The notes beneath the pieces are model-generated. The model was not told the origin of the DNA. It saw only the letters and a list, made by a program, of their open reading frames with translations, and searched no databases. DNA of 64,000 nucleotides, taken from contig JAAONU010000014.1 in assembly GCA_012932295.1 (NCBI GenBank), positions 21,098,011 to 21,162,010 of the forward strand. Direction: 5' to 3'. Source of the stretch: Cyclina sinensis (Eukaryota; Mollusca; Bivalvia; Venerida; Veneridae). Each line of letters opens with the position of its first letter. Positions within the stretch are counted from its first letter, which is position 1. Shown here piece by piece: positions 34,201-42,590 of this stretch. The position numbers and the translations under genes were made by a program.

Positions 34201-37136
34201 TTTTAGTGGTCATTAGTGAAAATTAAAAGTTTTATGTTGTAGATTCGAAATGTGTTGTTGGAGAAAATGACTGCTGATCTGGTTTTGAATTTATTAGCTC
34301 ACCTGAGCACTTTGTGCTCATGGTGAGCTTTTAGGATCGCCCTGTGTCTGTTGTGCGTCAGTGCGTCGTCAACTTTTGCTTTAAACAACATCCTCCTTAA
34401 CCACTGGGCCAAAGTTGATGAAACTTGCCATGGCTGTTCCTTGCATGAAGCTCTTCCAAAGTTGTTCAAAGAAATCATTTCCATGCAAAACTCTGGTTGC
34501 CATTGCAGCCTAAAGGAAAAACTTCAAAAATCTTCTTTTCTGAAACCAGAAGGCCTAGAGCTTAGATATTTGGCATTTAGCACCCTCTAATGGAACTCTA
34601 CAAAAATTGTTCAAATTATTTCCCTTGGGTCAAAATTGGCCCCACCCCAGGGGTCACTTCATTTTACATAGACTTATAAAGGAAATCTTTAAAAACCTTC
34701 TTCTCAGAAACCACAATGCATACAGCTTAGATATTGGTATGTAGCATTGTCTAGTGGATGTCTACCATGTTTGTTCAAATTATGTCCCCTGGGTTAAAAT
34801 TGGCCACGCCCCAGGGTTCTCTTGGTTAACATCTAGTTATATAGGAAAAACATGAAAAATCATTTTTCTCCAAAACTAATAGGACTAGACCTTAGATATT
34901 TTGTGTTGAGTATTTTGTAGAGAATCTTTACCAGTATTGTTAATATGTTGGCCCTGGGGTCAAAATTGGCCCTGTCCCCGGGGGCCCTTAATATGTAAAA
35001 AAGACAATCTTTTAAAATCTTCTTACTGGAAACCTCAATGCCTTCAGCTTAGATATTTGATATGTAGCATTGTCTAGTGGATGTCTACCATGTTTATTCA
35101 AATTATGTTCCCTGGGTCAAAATTGGTTACGCCCCAGGTTTTTCTTGGTGTACATAGATTTATATAGGAAAAACATGAAAAATAATTTTTCTCCAAAACA
35201 AATGTCTAGACCTTAGATATTTGGTGTTGAGTATTGTGTAAAGAACCTTTACCAATATTATTTATATGTTGGCCCCGCCCCGGGGGCCCTTAATATGTAA
35301 AAAAGGAAATCTTTAAAAATCTTCTTGTCTGAAACCACAAGGCCTAGAATTTTAAAAATTTTGCATGAAGCAAGATTTATCAAGCTTTTTCAAATTATTA
35401 GATTAGGTTAAAGGTCATGGAGGCTAAAAATAGATTTATCTACTGTACCTCATAGAGCCTTCATTTATAGACCAATATCTTTGATATTCAATATATAGGT
35501 TCCTTGCATGGACCTCTACCCATGAGTAGGGTTTGAGGTCACTGGGTCAATGTCAAGGTCACCATAGCTTATAATAGATATTTCTACTTTTTGTCATAGA
35601 GCCTTTATTTATTGACTGATATTTTACATATTTGGTTTGTAGGCACTTATATATTTTCAATTAAAAAATGAAATACTGCTTAGCAGCAAACCTACAGCCA
35701 AAGTACTCAGGTGAGCGATCCAGGGCCATCTTGGCTCTCTTGTTATTAATACACATAGTCTTGGTTTGGAGAAATTATAAATGCAAAAAAAAACATGGTG
35801 GAAAAGCACTGAAACTGGGTCAGTGAGGAAATTTGCATACAAGTTGTGTAAAGGTAATAAGTATAAATCTGAAACTGATCAGCTTGAGTACTTTATCACA
35901 TGGATTTGGGCTGGTTCTCCAAAGACTGTTTGTTTAGACATATGTATTAATGCAAATCTGTTGAACCCCTCTTACATTCCAGGCACAAGTCCAGAGACAG
36001 TGTTAAGTATATTTATATTGCAAGGGTTTTATGAAACAAACAAGAGGCACTCATTTTGGAAAATGTCATTTCTAATCATCAGTTAATCCTGAACGTTATT
36101 GTTGATTTTTTTTTTAAACGTGAGCCTTCTGAAAAGAAGGTTCCTTAAACTCATGGTTAAACTCTGGAAATGATAACATACATGATAAAGTTTAGTTTTT
36201 TTAAGACAAGTTACATGAGTTTTAAAACTAATATCACTTCTTCACAGGTAAATGAACATTTTCTCATCACATTAAAAAGGATGTGATTTTATCATTTGGA
36301 ATGTTAAAAAGTTTCTGAATTGTAAAAGAAAAAAATGTGACATGTTGCCTGTGGTTCATTCCATTTTTGCACTATTTATTGGTTTAACACAGCATTTGTT
36401 TAGCTACCCGTAAGTATTTAATATATGCCATAAACAAAAATATTGAAGCCATTTTGTTAACAAGTATGACAAACATGATATGAGATGTAATAAAAAAAAA
36501 ATTTGGCCATACAAAGGTGAAATATATATATAGCTGTATATATAGACCCAATTAAACAATTGTTATTCATTTTCATAGAGTTACATTACTTATATATATA
36601 CTTGTATGACAGTCACAAGATTGTAAGTTGCTCTTAGATAAAATCCTATATATTTTTTTCATTCCTTCATATCAGTTTGCATGAAACCTTTAGATGCTTG
36701 TCATAATGAATGCTGACTGAATTTTTCTACCAAAACCTTGTATGTACTTACTCATCTTAATCATTATAAGTAGAATTCCATCAAACTGGAACAACATACA
36801 TAGATGACCTTGTGATTTCTGGGAGTCACATCTCACTGAAATGTCTGTCAGATTGAGTATTTACTTGCTTATTTTTTATCTGCGGAGGTTTTTATGGTAT
36901 GTTTTTTTTTTTGTTTACAGAAAATGAAAAACAAAGACGAGGAAGAGCAAGAAAAAGAGGATGAAGAATCTGACGAAAAACAAAACGACAATGCCGAATC
37001 TAGCAATACTCCTGACGAAAATAACAGTTCTGAAGAGAAGCCTACCACTGCACCTGCTCCAGCCGAGCAGGCCCCATCACCACTAGTACAGAAAGTTCGA
37101 CAACCTCCTGGTGGCAAATCATCCGGTTTGTGGTGA
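16237..37136 (+). CDS. JPT: Jupiter / HN1 family microtubule-associated protein (JPT1/JPT2 homologue)
   Basis: Small disordered protein of the Jupiter family. Drosophila Jupiter binds microtubules; vertebrate JPT2 (HN1L) has been reported as an NAADP-binding protein. Core exons 16237-16292, 22235-22404, 27536-27703, 32892-32941 and 36921-37136 splice in frame to 219 aa. Cassettes at 23555-23590 and 24440-24487 add 12 and 16 aa. Family marks: MTTTELYSG start, VLRPPGGGSSNIFGG at about residues 20-34, two NPIT-x-EEY motifs, an acidic Glu/Asp-rich stretch, and the C-terminal QPPGGKSSGLW matching the family PPGGKSS end. The first two cassettes and the 168-bp exon share phase 1-1, allowing free combination. 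Vertebrate members are 150-190 aa, so this is slightly long. Introns (up to 5.9 kb) carry many repeats. Confidence 0.88.
16938..17711. mobile_element. hAT-like MITE, 774 bp
   Basis: Terminal inverted repeats CAGGGCTCTTGC-T/G-AG at both ends (16938 onward and the complement ending at 17711) and a 5-bp direct repeat ACATA on both sides (16933-16937, 17712-17716). A CAGGG terminus is typical of hAT; hAT duplications are usually 8 bp, so the assignment is tentative. No transposase is readable. JPT intron 1. Confidence 0.7.
18520..18960. repeat. Two to three degenerate tandem units of about 180 bp
   Basis: CTGTATTTCATA...CATCATAAATAATATATT...GGCGATTTTCAAAAA at 18558 recurs with changes at 18740. 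An 86-codon open frame (18389-18649) runs through the first unit but not the second, so it is not treated as a gene. Confidence 0.6.
20560..21440. repeat. Tandem CAGTAACTCGAGAA-type repeat interrupted by a MITE
   Basis: About 145-bp units with the phrase CAGTAACT-x-GA-AA...TGCACCAAGGA occur near 20641, 20719 and 20863. The last unit is split by the element at 20896-21398 and resumes at 21399 with CTTCCATTCTTAATAAG. JPT intron 1. Confidence 0.6.
20896..21398. mobile_element. TIR element (hAT-like), 503 bp, with 7-bp duplication
   Basis: Ends AGGGCTCGACAAA and complement of AGAGCTTGACAAA, flanked on both sides by GACTTCC (20889-20895 and 21399-21405). The interior begins and ends with CTCGTCCTGCAGGACGAG-type palindromes. 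It is inserted in another repeat, so it is the younger of the two. Confidence 0.78.
22235..22404 (+). CDS. JPT: JPT exon 2, PPGG-SS-IFG motif
   Basis: Acceptor TTCTTGCAG, donor AAAG|GTAAAT. Codes VLRPPGGGSSNIFGGAEP followed by a Gln/Pro/Asn-rich stretch ending NKPSGKG. The motif is the signature of Jupiter/HN1 proteins. Ends in phase 1. Confidence 0.92.
23555..23590 (+). CDS. JPT: JPT 36-bp cassette microexon
   Basis: Flanked by ATATTTTAG and GTTAGT, open in the phase-1 frame that the neighbours need, codes AEAPFAMFAQSG. Length is a multiple of three, so inclusion or skipping keeps frame. Too short for ordinary ORF detection; supported only by splice sites, phase and sensible composition. 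Confidence 0.55.
24440..24487 (+). CDS. JPT: JPT 48-bp cassette exon
   Basis: Acceptor CCATTACAG, donor A|GTATGG, phase 1-1. Codes EASAPSQFDKCDDGSQ with Ala/Ser/Pro content like the rest of the protein. The EASAPSQF segment resembles AEAPFAMF in the 36-bp exon (Ala/Glu/Ala, Pro, then Phe), so the two may be diverged duplicates. No transcript evidence available. Confidence 0.55.
24866..24997 (+). CDS. Possible third JPT cassette or exon-like island with four cysteines
   Basis: A 132-bp stretch flanked by CTGATCAG and GTATAC, open for 44 codons in phase 1-1, the same phase as the JPT cassettes. It codes a well-mixed sequence with CRCSNC and a later FRCYSVTEYRN, unlike the low-complexity JPT body. 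It has clearly higher G+C than the surrounding intron. It could be a JPT alternative exon, an exon of another nested gene, or a coding fragment left by a repeat. Family not recognised. Confidence 0.25.
25091..25398 (-). other. Exon-like open stretch antisense to JPT, unrecognised
   Basis: On the minus strand about 100 codons stay open from a possible acceptor (CCATTAG near 25,391-25,397) to a stop at 25091. A good GTAAGAG donor lies inside, at about 25,129-25,135. The coded text is compositionally protein-like (TGCKRKGVLTENGYISEN; KHWHFEFLSN) and not repeat-like, but I cannot assign a family. It ends about 60 bases from the TIR element at 25,466. Could be a gene fragment carried in, or chance. 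Confidence 0.22.
25466..26266. mobile_element. Non-autonomous TIR element with TA target site, 801 bp
   Basis: 22-bp inverted ends CAGTTCGTGCCAGGAGGAACTC and CAGTACGCGCCAGGAGGAACTC (20 of 22 identical), each bordered by TA (25464-25465, 26267-26268). TA duplication suggests the Tc1/mariner superfamily. The interior has no transposase; its ends are G+C-rich and carry CGCGAAATATCTCGGCG-like blocks. JPT intron between the cassettes and the 168-bp exon. Confidence 0.8.
26460..26993 (+). mobile_element. HINE-like element with TGCCCCGAAA...TTTCGGGGGCA ends
   Basis: Starts ATGCCCCGAAACGGAGGCAT and CTGTCCGTCCGTCAGTCAG, has two to three units of about 130 bp with CTATATTTATTTGACCTTGACCCCTGAA and GGCCATAACTTC, and ends CGCTTTCGGGGGCATTG. 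A small hairpin (TGTCA...TGACA) and GTTCTT follow. Architecture parallels the CTCTTGTT-ended elements in this window, but with different terminal sequence. Confidence 0.65.
27536..27703 (+). CDS. JPT: JPT exon with first NPIT-EEY motif
   Basis: 168 bp, phase 1-1, acceptor TACATGTAG, donor AAAG|GTATAA. Codes ASGSFNPITHEEYQGS then a Gln-rich run (QQEQQQQP) and GQNNQNDGKG. The start of exon 32892 repeats the NPIT-x-EEY theme, suggesting an internal duplication within the gene. Confidence 0.88.
28913..29804 (+). mobile_element. HINE-like element A
   Basis: Starts AGCTCATGGTGAGCTATTAGGATC, followed by GTCCGTC. Contains about five degenerate units of about 143 bp (AAAACTAGGTCACAGAG...CCTTGTTAACAC at 29073, 29218, about 29437 and 29579). 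Ends CTCAAGTGAGCGAT, GGGTCATCATTGCACTCTTGTT. JPT intron. Confidence 0.75.
30324..30485 (+). CDS. JPT: Probable alternative terminal exon of JPT
   Basis: After a good acceptor (TTTTTATTTCAG) the phase-1 frame required by JPT reads ENLEGEPSLQDEAMLRYFL and stops at 30380-30382. An AATAAA signal follows at 30463-30468. Joined to exons 1, 2 and the 168-bp exon it would give a 150-aa protein lacking the acidic region and the C-terminal PPGGKSS motif. The coding part is 30324-30382; the rest would be 3' UTR. A HINE element begins about 23 bases after the AATAAA. Confidence 0.45.
30491..32487 (+). mobile_element. HINE-like element B with eight 165-bp units
   Basis: Starts TTAGCTCACCTGAGCAC and its imperfect mirror GTGCTTAGGGTGAGC, then a CCGTCCGTCC run. 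The phrase GTGGACCTCTACCAA recurs at about 30806, 30971, 31137, 31302, 31467, 31631, 31797 and 31962 (spacing 164-166). Ends CTCAGGTGAGCGATCC, hairpin AGGGCCATCATGGCCCT (32463-32479) and CTTGTT. No coding capacity. Confidence 0.85.
32892..32941 (+). CDS. JPT: JPT 50-bp exon, second NPIT-EEY motif
   Basis: Acceptor TTCTTTTTCAG, donor CAG|GTACAT. Codes VKYNPITGEEYPADYGQ; enters in phase 1 and leaves in phase 0, which fits only the final exon. Confidence 0.88.
34295..35745 (+). mobile_element. HINE-like element C
   Basis: Starts TTAGCTCACCTGAGCAC followed by TTTGTGCTCATGGTGAGC; internal units contain GATATTTGGCATTTAGC / TTGTTCAAATTATGTCCC blocks. Its last 340 bp are nearly identical to those of element B, including CTCATAGAGCCTTC and ATGAGTAGGGTTTGAGGTCA. 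Ends with hairpin AGGGCCATCTTGGCTCT and CTTGTT. JPT last intron. Confidence 0.83.
36921..37136 (+). CDS. JPT: JPT terminal coding exon, acidic region and PPGGKSS end
   Basis: Acceptor TTGTTTACAG; 71 codons and TGA at 37134. Opens with KMKNKDEEEQEKEDEESDE, an acidic, probably disordered run, then Pro/Ala-rich linker and VRQPPGGKSSGLW. The last motif repeats the N-terminal PPGG-SS signature, as in vertebrate members. Confidence 0.92.
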   Translation, partial: KMKNKDEEEQEKEDEESDEKQNDNAESSNTPDENNSSEEKPTTAPAPAEQAPSPLVQKVRQPPGGKSSGLW

Positions 37137-39890
37137 TGAAGACAAAATTTTAGATGTAGTCAATTTGACATGGCTTCCATTTGTGATTTGTAGCTGACAA
37201 GCGTTAAATATACTCTGGTTTTATTTGCAATTAAATAACTGTAGAATCAAACAGTTTATACAGGCATTTGTAAATGCATTTTCTAACTAAACTAATCTGT
37301 TTTGTCTTTAAAAGATTTTTCCGTTTTTATTTGTATGCTTAGTGATAGGGTGTGAGATAAATGAATAAAGGCTCGTATAGCATTATCAAGGTGCCATTTA
37401 GGAGTTAATTAACAACCTCTCAGAGACTGTTATGTGAACAAGAATTGAACTGTGATGTGTATTAAACCAGATGTAAGATATACTTGTCAAAGGTAGACCA
37501 ATCTCTCTAACAATGGAATTGATTGTACAGTGTAGATTACTTCTAGCATTCATATTTTACGAGAGTTGTTAAGCCGGAGTGCAGTCATTGTTGTTCGTTA
37601 AAGTAATGATCATTATCAGGCTTTTATATGTTTAATATGCATCATTGTAATATCTTGAAGCACCACGTCAAAAAATTGACTTTAGCGATATCTTCGATTT
37701 CTTGCTCTTCCAGTTATGTCTGGATTGTTTTATTGAAAATTGTGTTCGTTGAAGCATAAGAATTTAAAATTGCAGAAAACTTACCGTGCACATCAGCCAT
37801 TGTGATATCATAATATATAGTATCAAACCTTTATTTTTTGTTGTACATGTATGGGGCCATTGCTTAATTTCTTTTTGACATCTTTTTACTTTTTCATTCC
37901 AGACTAACAGTTTGATTTACAGTTTCGTTTCAATGTAGAATTCTTGTATATTTGTCAGTTCTCTGGATGCTTTGTAAACGATGTCATGTTTTGTCAAATT
38001 AAAGTTTTGCTTAAAATAAATTTTCTTCACTGACATTAAAAAACACTTTAAAAACTTTGGATCTGCCAGAATTTTGTAAGTGCTGAATGTCGAACTAAAC
38101 TTACACAGATAGGGTTAAAACATTGCCAAAATGTTCTGTGATTTATTTTTCTGAATGTATATATACATAATACCCACCAAGTATTATTATTTTCTTTAAC
38201 ATTAATCTTCGACCACACCTGCTGAATCTCATTACCCCGTGAATAAATAATAGACAAAATTTAATCTTGGTCTACGTTTATTTTACACATGCGTTTTGTT
38301 TTTTGTCAGAAAAATGCACCATTTAGGGAGAATTTTATAAATTTTTGTGATTTTTTTTTCCATCCATTTATTACTGTGATCAAAATTGTATGCATAAATG
38401 CTTGATTAGTTAGTTGTGCCTAAATCACTTGAATTTAATAGAGCAGGTCTGACCAGTAGAAATATGAACATAAGAAATCAAAACTTACAAAATGCATATT
38501 TTTTCAATAATCTGAATTGAGCATAATTGTAAATGGGGGAAAAAATTAAAAATGGTTCTTATGAAGATCTGATCTTTTGTTTTTTGATAATACTGTATAT
38601 GGAAAGATTTTTTTCCCCTTTGAAAATGACAATGAGAATGTCTTCTTCACTTATTAAAAGCAATATTATTTTGAATTTCTTGCATGTTACTGAGCTCATG
38701 ACAAGGTTGGCTTTCCATAGCTTCATTTTATATTTCATGTAACAATAGATTTTGTAAAGTGGTGTGTAGCTTTTCAAAGAAGTAAAGATTTCTTACAGAG
38801 CTTATTCAGAGGTTATGGAATACATTTGCATTTTTAGCAGGTTTTTTTTTATATGTACAAGAAAACCTTAAGTGTTGTTTTGTGAGATTATCCTGTAAAA
38901 GAAAAATTTACAATAAATTACTTTATGTAGTATATTTACAAAATTTCTTCATTAATAATTTGAAGAATTGCCAAGATAGTTCAACGGATTTAAAGCGACC
39001 TTTTCTGTGCCGCAAAATTATGGATGTGAAAATTTTGGTACCTATGTAAAACATTTATATGTACATGTATATCATATACAAGTAACTAAGGTTGTTGGGC
39101 ATTGTAGACATACACAAGGTATTCTCATGTACATAAGTCATGACATTTTTTTGTTGCATAGCACTTGAAGGAACAAATAATTTCAAAACTTCATTGATAT
39201 GAAAGAATTTCTCACATGTGTAAGTTCAAATTAATAAACGTGTTACTTGAGTAACAATTGTTTTAGTTTTCACTTTTGGAAGAGTTTCACCAACGTAAAT
39301 AACACTAGGTATGCATTCATGTATTGCAGACTGGATAAATATGTACCAGGAGCATAATAGGACAAGTGTTGTTATTCTCTTTGCCAAGTATACAGCTGGG
39401 GTGTGGGAATTATAGTAATGGTCTTTGTCTGCAGCATAATGATTACCCATCAATTTACTGTCTTGAAATTTTGAGGATAGATGGTATTGAGGAGAAGTGC
39501 AGAGTTCTAGAATCGCTGTCTGCAGTATTGCCCTTCGTTTAAAATTTCTATTTAAAATTGTGTCTGGTAGCATAAACTGCAACCCTTTGATGTATTGACC
39601 TGGAACAAAGTGTAGCGAGATGGAATGCATTGTAAGAGAACCATAGTACTTGCACTATTTTCAACATTATTGTCCATTGTTCTAATTCACGCCCACAGTT
39701 ACACTTTGGTACTGTTTTTTGAAAAGAAGAGAACTAAGTCTAGCATTGGCTGTTTTGAGTTGTTGCCCTGTTTTAAACTTCCTAATTTAACTCTTGAATA
39801 TTGTCTTGAAAAAAGTAGATGTGTTGTGGTCAAGAGCATAGCACAGGAACTATAACCTGCCACATCTATTTACAGATTTTTTCTCGGGTA
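37137..39890. other. JPT 3' UTR and A+T-rich intergenic sequence
   Basis: No conserved coding signal. An antisense open frame of 134 codons (39226-39630) has mixed composition but no recognisable family and no splice or phase context, so it is not called as a gene. Confidence 0.5.
37364..37369 (+). promoter_or_regulatory. JPT: Candidate JPT polyadenylation signal
   Basis: AATAAA 228 bases after the stop. Another AATAAA lies at 38015-38020, so a longer 3' UTR is also possible. Confidence 0.4.
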
Positions 39891-39893
39891 TTT

Positions 39894-42590
39894 TTAGCTA
39901 ACCTAAGCACAATGTGCTCAAGGTGAGCTTTTGTGTCCACCATGTCAACTTTTTACTTTAAACAACATCTTTAACCACTAAGTGAAAGATGATAAAACTT
40001 TGCAGGATTGTTACTTGCATGAAGCTTGACCTAAGTTGTTCAAAGAATGCCATTCCATTAAGAACTGGTTGTTATGGCAACAAGAATGAAAAACTTTAAA
40101 AATCTCTAAATTTGCTATGTCCAGAGGTCTGAAATTTGGTGTGTAGCCTCTAACAAGTTGGTTCAAATTATGTCCCTAGGTTCGCTATGAGCCCTGACCT
40201 ATGGGTCAGGTTTTACATAGAAATATAGAAGAAAATCTTTAAAAAAATTTCTTGTCTGATGTGGAGATCTGAAAATTTGCATGAAGCTTTGAATAGTGGA
40301 CCTCTACCAAGTTTGTTCGAATTATGTTCCTATGGTCACCTGTTAGGTCACTTGTTTTACATAGAAATATTGATTTAAAATCTTAAAAAGTATTTTTGTC
40401 TAATACTGCTATGCCCAGAGGTCTTTAATTCAAATTATGTCCCTAGGTTCACTATGAGGCCTGCCCTAGGGGTCACATGTATTACATAGAAATATAGAAG
40501 AAAATCTTGTTTGAAACCACATGGTGGAGTTCACAATTTGCAAGTTTGTTCAAAATTAATTGTGTCCCAGGGGTCATGATTAACCTGGCCCCGGGGGTCC
40601 TATTTATGTAAAATCTTTGAAATACTTCTTGTGAAAAACCATAGACCTTAGATATTTTGCATGGAGTTTCACCTAAATGTTCTCTACCAAGGTTGTTTAA
40701 ATAATGCCCCTGGGTCATTAATGGCCCTGCCAGAGGTCACATGATTTTAAAGAAATCTTGTCTGAAATCATATGTCTTAGAGCTAAGATATTTTGTATGT
40801 TGCATAGTCTAGAAAACCTCTACCAAGTTTGTTCAGATTATGTTCCTGGGGTCAAAATTGTCTTACTCCGAGGGTCCTATTTATGTAAAATATTTGATCT
40901 TTGAAAATCTTGTGAAAAACTAAGCTATAGACCTTAGATGTTTTGCATGGAGCATCATCGTGAGGTCCTCTACCAAGATAGTTCAAATTATGCCCTTGTG
41001 GTCATAATTGGCTCTGCCCTTGGGTCACATTATTTTACATAGGTTTATATAGGAAATATCAAAACAATCTTATCTGAAACTCTATGCTTTAAAGGTTAGA
41101 TATTTTGGGTGTTGGATTGCCTAGTGGAGCTCTGCCAAATATATTCAAATTTTGTCCCTGGGGTCAAAATTGGCTCAAAGCCAGGGTCCTATTTGTGTAA
41201 AATATTTAATATTTGAAAATCGTATGTCCTAGTAGTTAGATATTGTGTTTGTTGCATTGTCTAGTGGACCTGCCCCAGGGTAACTTGATTTTACATTGGC
41301 TTAAAAAGTTGGCTTTTATAGAAAAGACTTTAAAAAAACCTTTCTGAAACTGTATTCCTTAGAGATTAGATATTTTGTATGTTGTACAGGCTAATGGACC
41401 TCAACCAAATTTGTTAAAATTATGTCTCTTGGATAAAAATTGGTTCTTCTCCAGTGTTCTGGTTCTACAAAATATCAGATTTTCGAATATCTTCAATTCA
41501 AAACCTGTTATTGTACTTCTGATGTTTGCTCAACAGCAGTCCCTTAGCTAAAGTGTCAAATTCAATGATCTTTTTTTAAAATATATCTAGAGATGTAAAT
41601 ATATGTATATACTCGAGGGATAAAGAAACCCAGGGTGACATTATTTGTATTATCTTCCAAACGCCTTGTTCAAAAACAATGAAAATCGGTCAAGCAACTG
41701 TTACAGTACACGTGGTCCTGTATCGAATGTCGCATAACGGGATTGCGTAACGATGTCTCCCGGTGAAAGCATGAAACGGGGAAAAACTCGTGCACAGCAA
41801 CAGCTCGTCATGCCACTGGGTTGTCTTCATAGAGACACATTATTTTCCGATTAAACAATGGCACGGCTGACGGAAGTTCAGAGGGGTCAGGCCGTTGCGA
41901 TGATTATCCAAGGTCAAAGGCAAATACAGGTTGCCAGACATTTCGGTGTCCATGTTTGCACTATAGAACGTCTTGTTAGACGTCCAAGGGAAACTGGGCG
42001 GGTCGCTGACAAACCTAGGTCTGGGCGTCCGCGCGTGACGTCACAACGTCAGGACAGGTTTATTCGTCCCGCGCATTTACACAATCGTCACTTTACTGCC
42101 ACTGAATCTGCCCTTTATACTCATAACCGTCCTGTCCATGCTAAAACTGTAAAGAAACGATTGCGGGAAGTTGGTCTGACGGCACGTCACCCGTATGTAG
42201 ATTTGCCCGTTACCGCTGCTCGTCGCCAACATGGTATGGCTTGCGGCACATGCGCCCAGAATATTCCTATTGATGCAGTTGAGGCAGGTCTCGTTTACTA
42301 ATGAGTCTCGGTTCACCCTGTTTCGAGCAGACGGTCGACGTCGTGTATAACATACCGACGTCGTGGAGAACGTTTTGCCGACTGCTGCGTTGTAGAAAGG
42401 GAGATATTTTGTATGTAGCACTGTGTAGAAGATATGTCCCTGGGGTCCAAATTTGCCCCGCCAAGGAGGTCAAATTTGTATATATTGATATAAGATCTTT
42501 GAAAATTTTCAATTTTTCTTTTGATGTTTGCTCAATAGCAAACCCATAGCCAAAGTACTCGGGTGAGTGATCCATGGCCATCTTGTTTTT
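39894..42590 (+). mobile_element. HINE-like element D, old and interrupted by a Tc1 fragment
   Basis: Starts TTAGCTAACCTAAGCACAATGTGCTCAAGGTGAGC, continues with degenerate units sharing CTCTACCAAGTTTGTTCAAATTATG and GGTCA-CTTGTTTTACATAGAAATATA-like blocks. It resumes after the insertion near 42,395 with AGATATTTTGTATGTAGCA. Ends ACTCGGGTGAGTGATCCATGGCCATCTTGTT. More diverged than B and C, so probably older. Confidence 0.78.
41858..42394 (+). pseudogene. Truncated, frameshifted Tc1-like transposase
   Basis: The first 147 codons (41858-42298) read as an N-terminal helix-turn-helix region: TEVQRGQAVAMI, QVARHFGVHVCTIERLVRR, and GRVADKPRSGRPRVTS, the usual Tc1 linker motif. After a frame change the DNA around 42,287 codes FTNESRFTLFRADGRRRV, the first catalytic block of Tc1, where the expected FTDESRF Asp is Asn. 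A further frame change gives RRRGERFADCC, then similarity stops. The rest of the catalytic domain is absent. Clearly dead; nested in element D. The left end of the Tc1 copy (perhaps near 41,590) is not resolved. Confidence 0.85.

Noticed and set aside
39226..39630. 134-codon minus-strand open frame
   Set aside because: No recognisable family, no splice context; a run this long is expected about once by chance in a window of this size.
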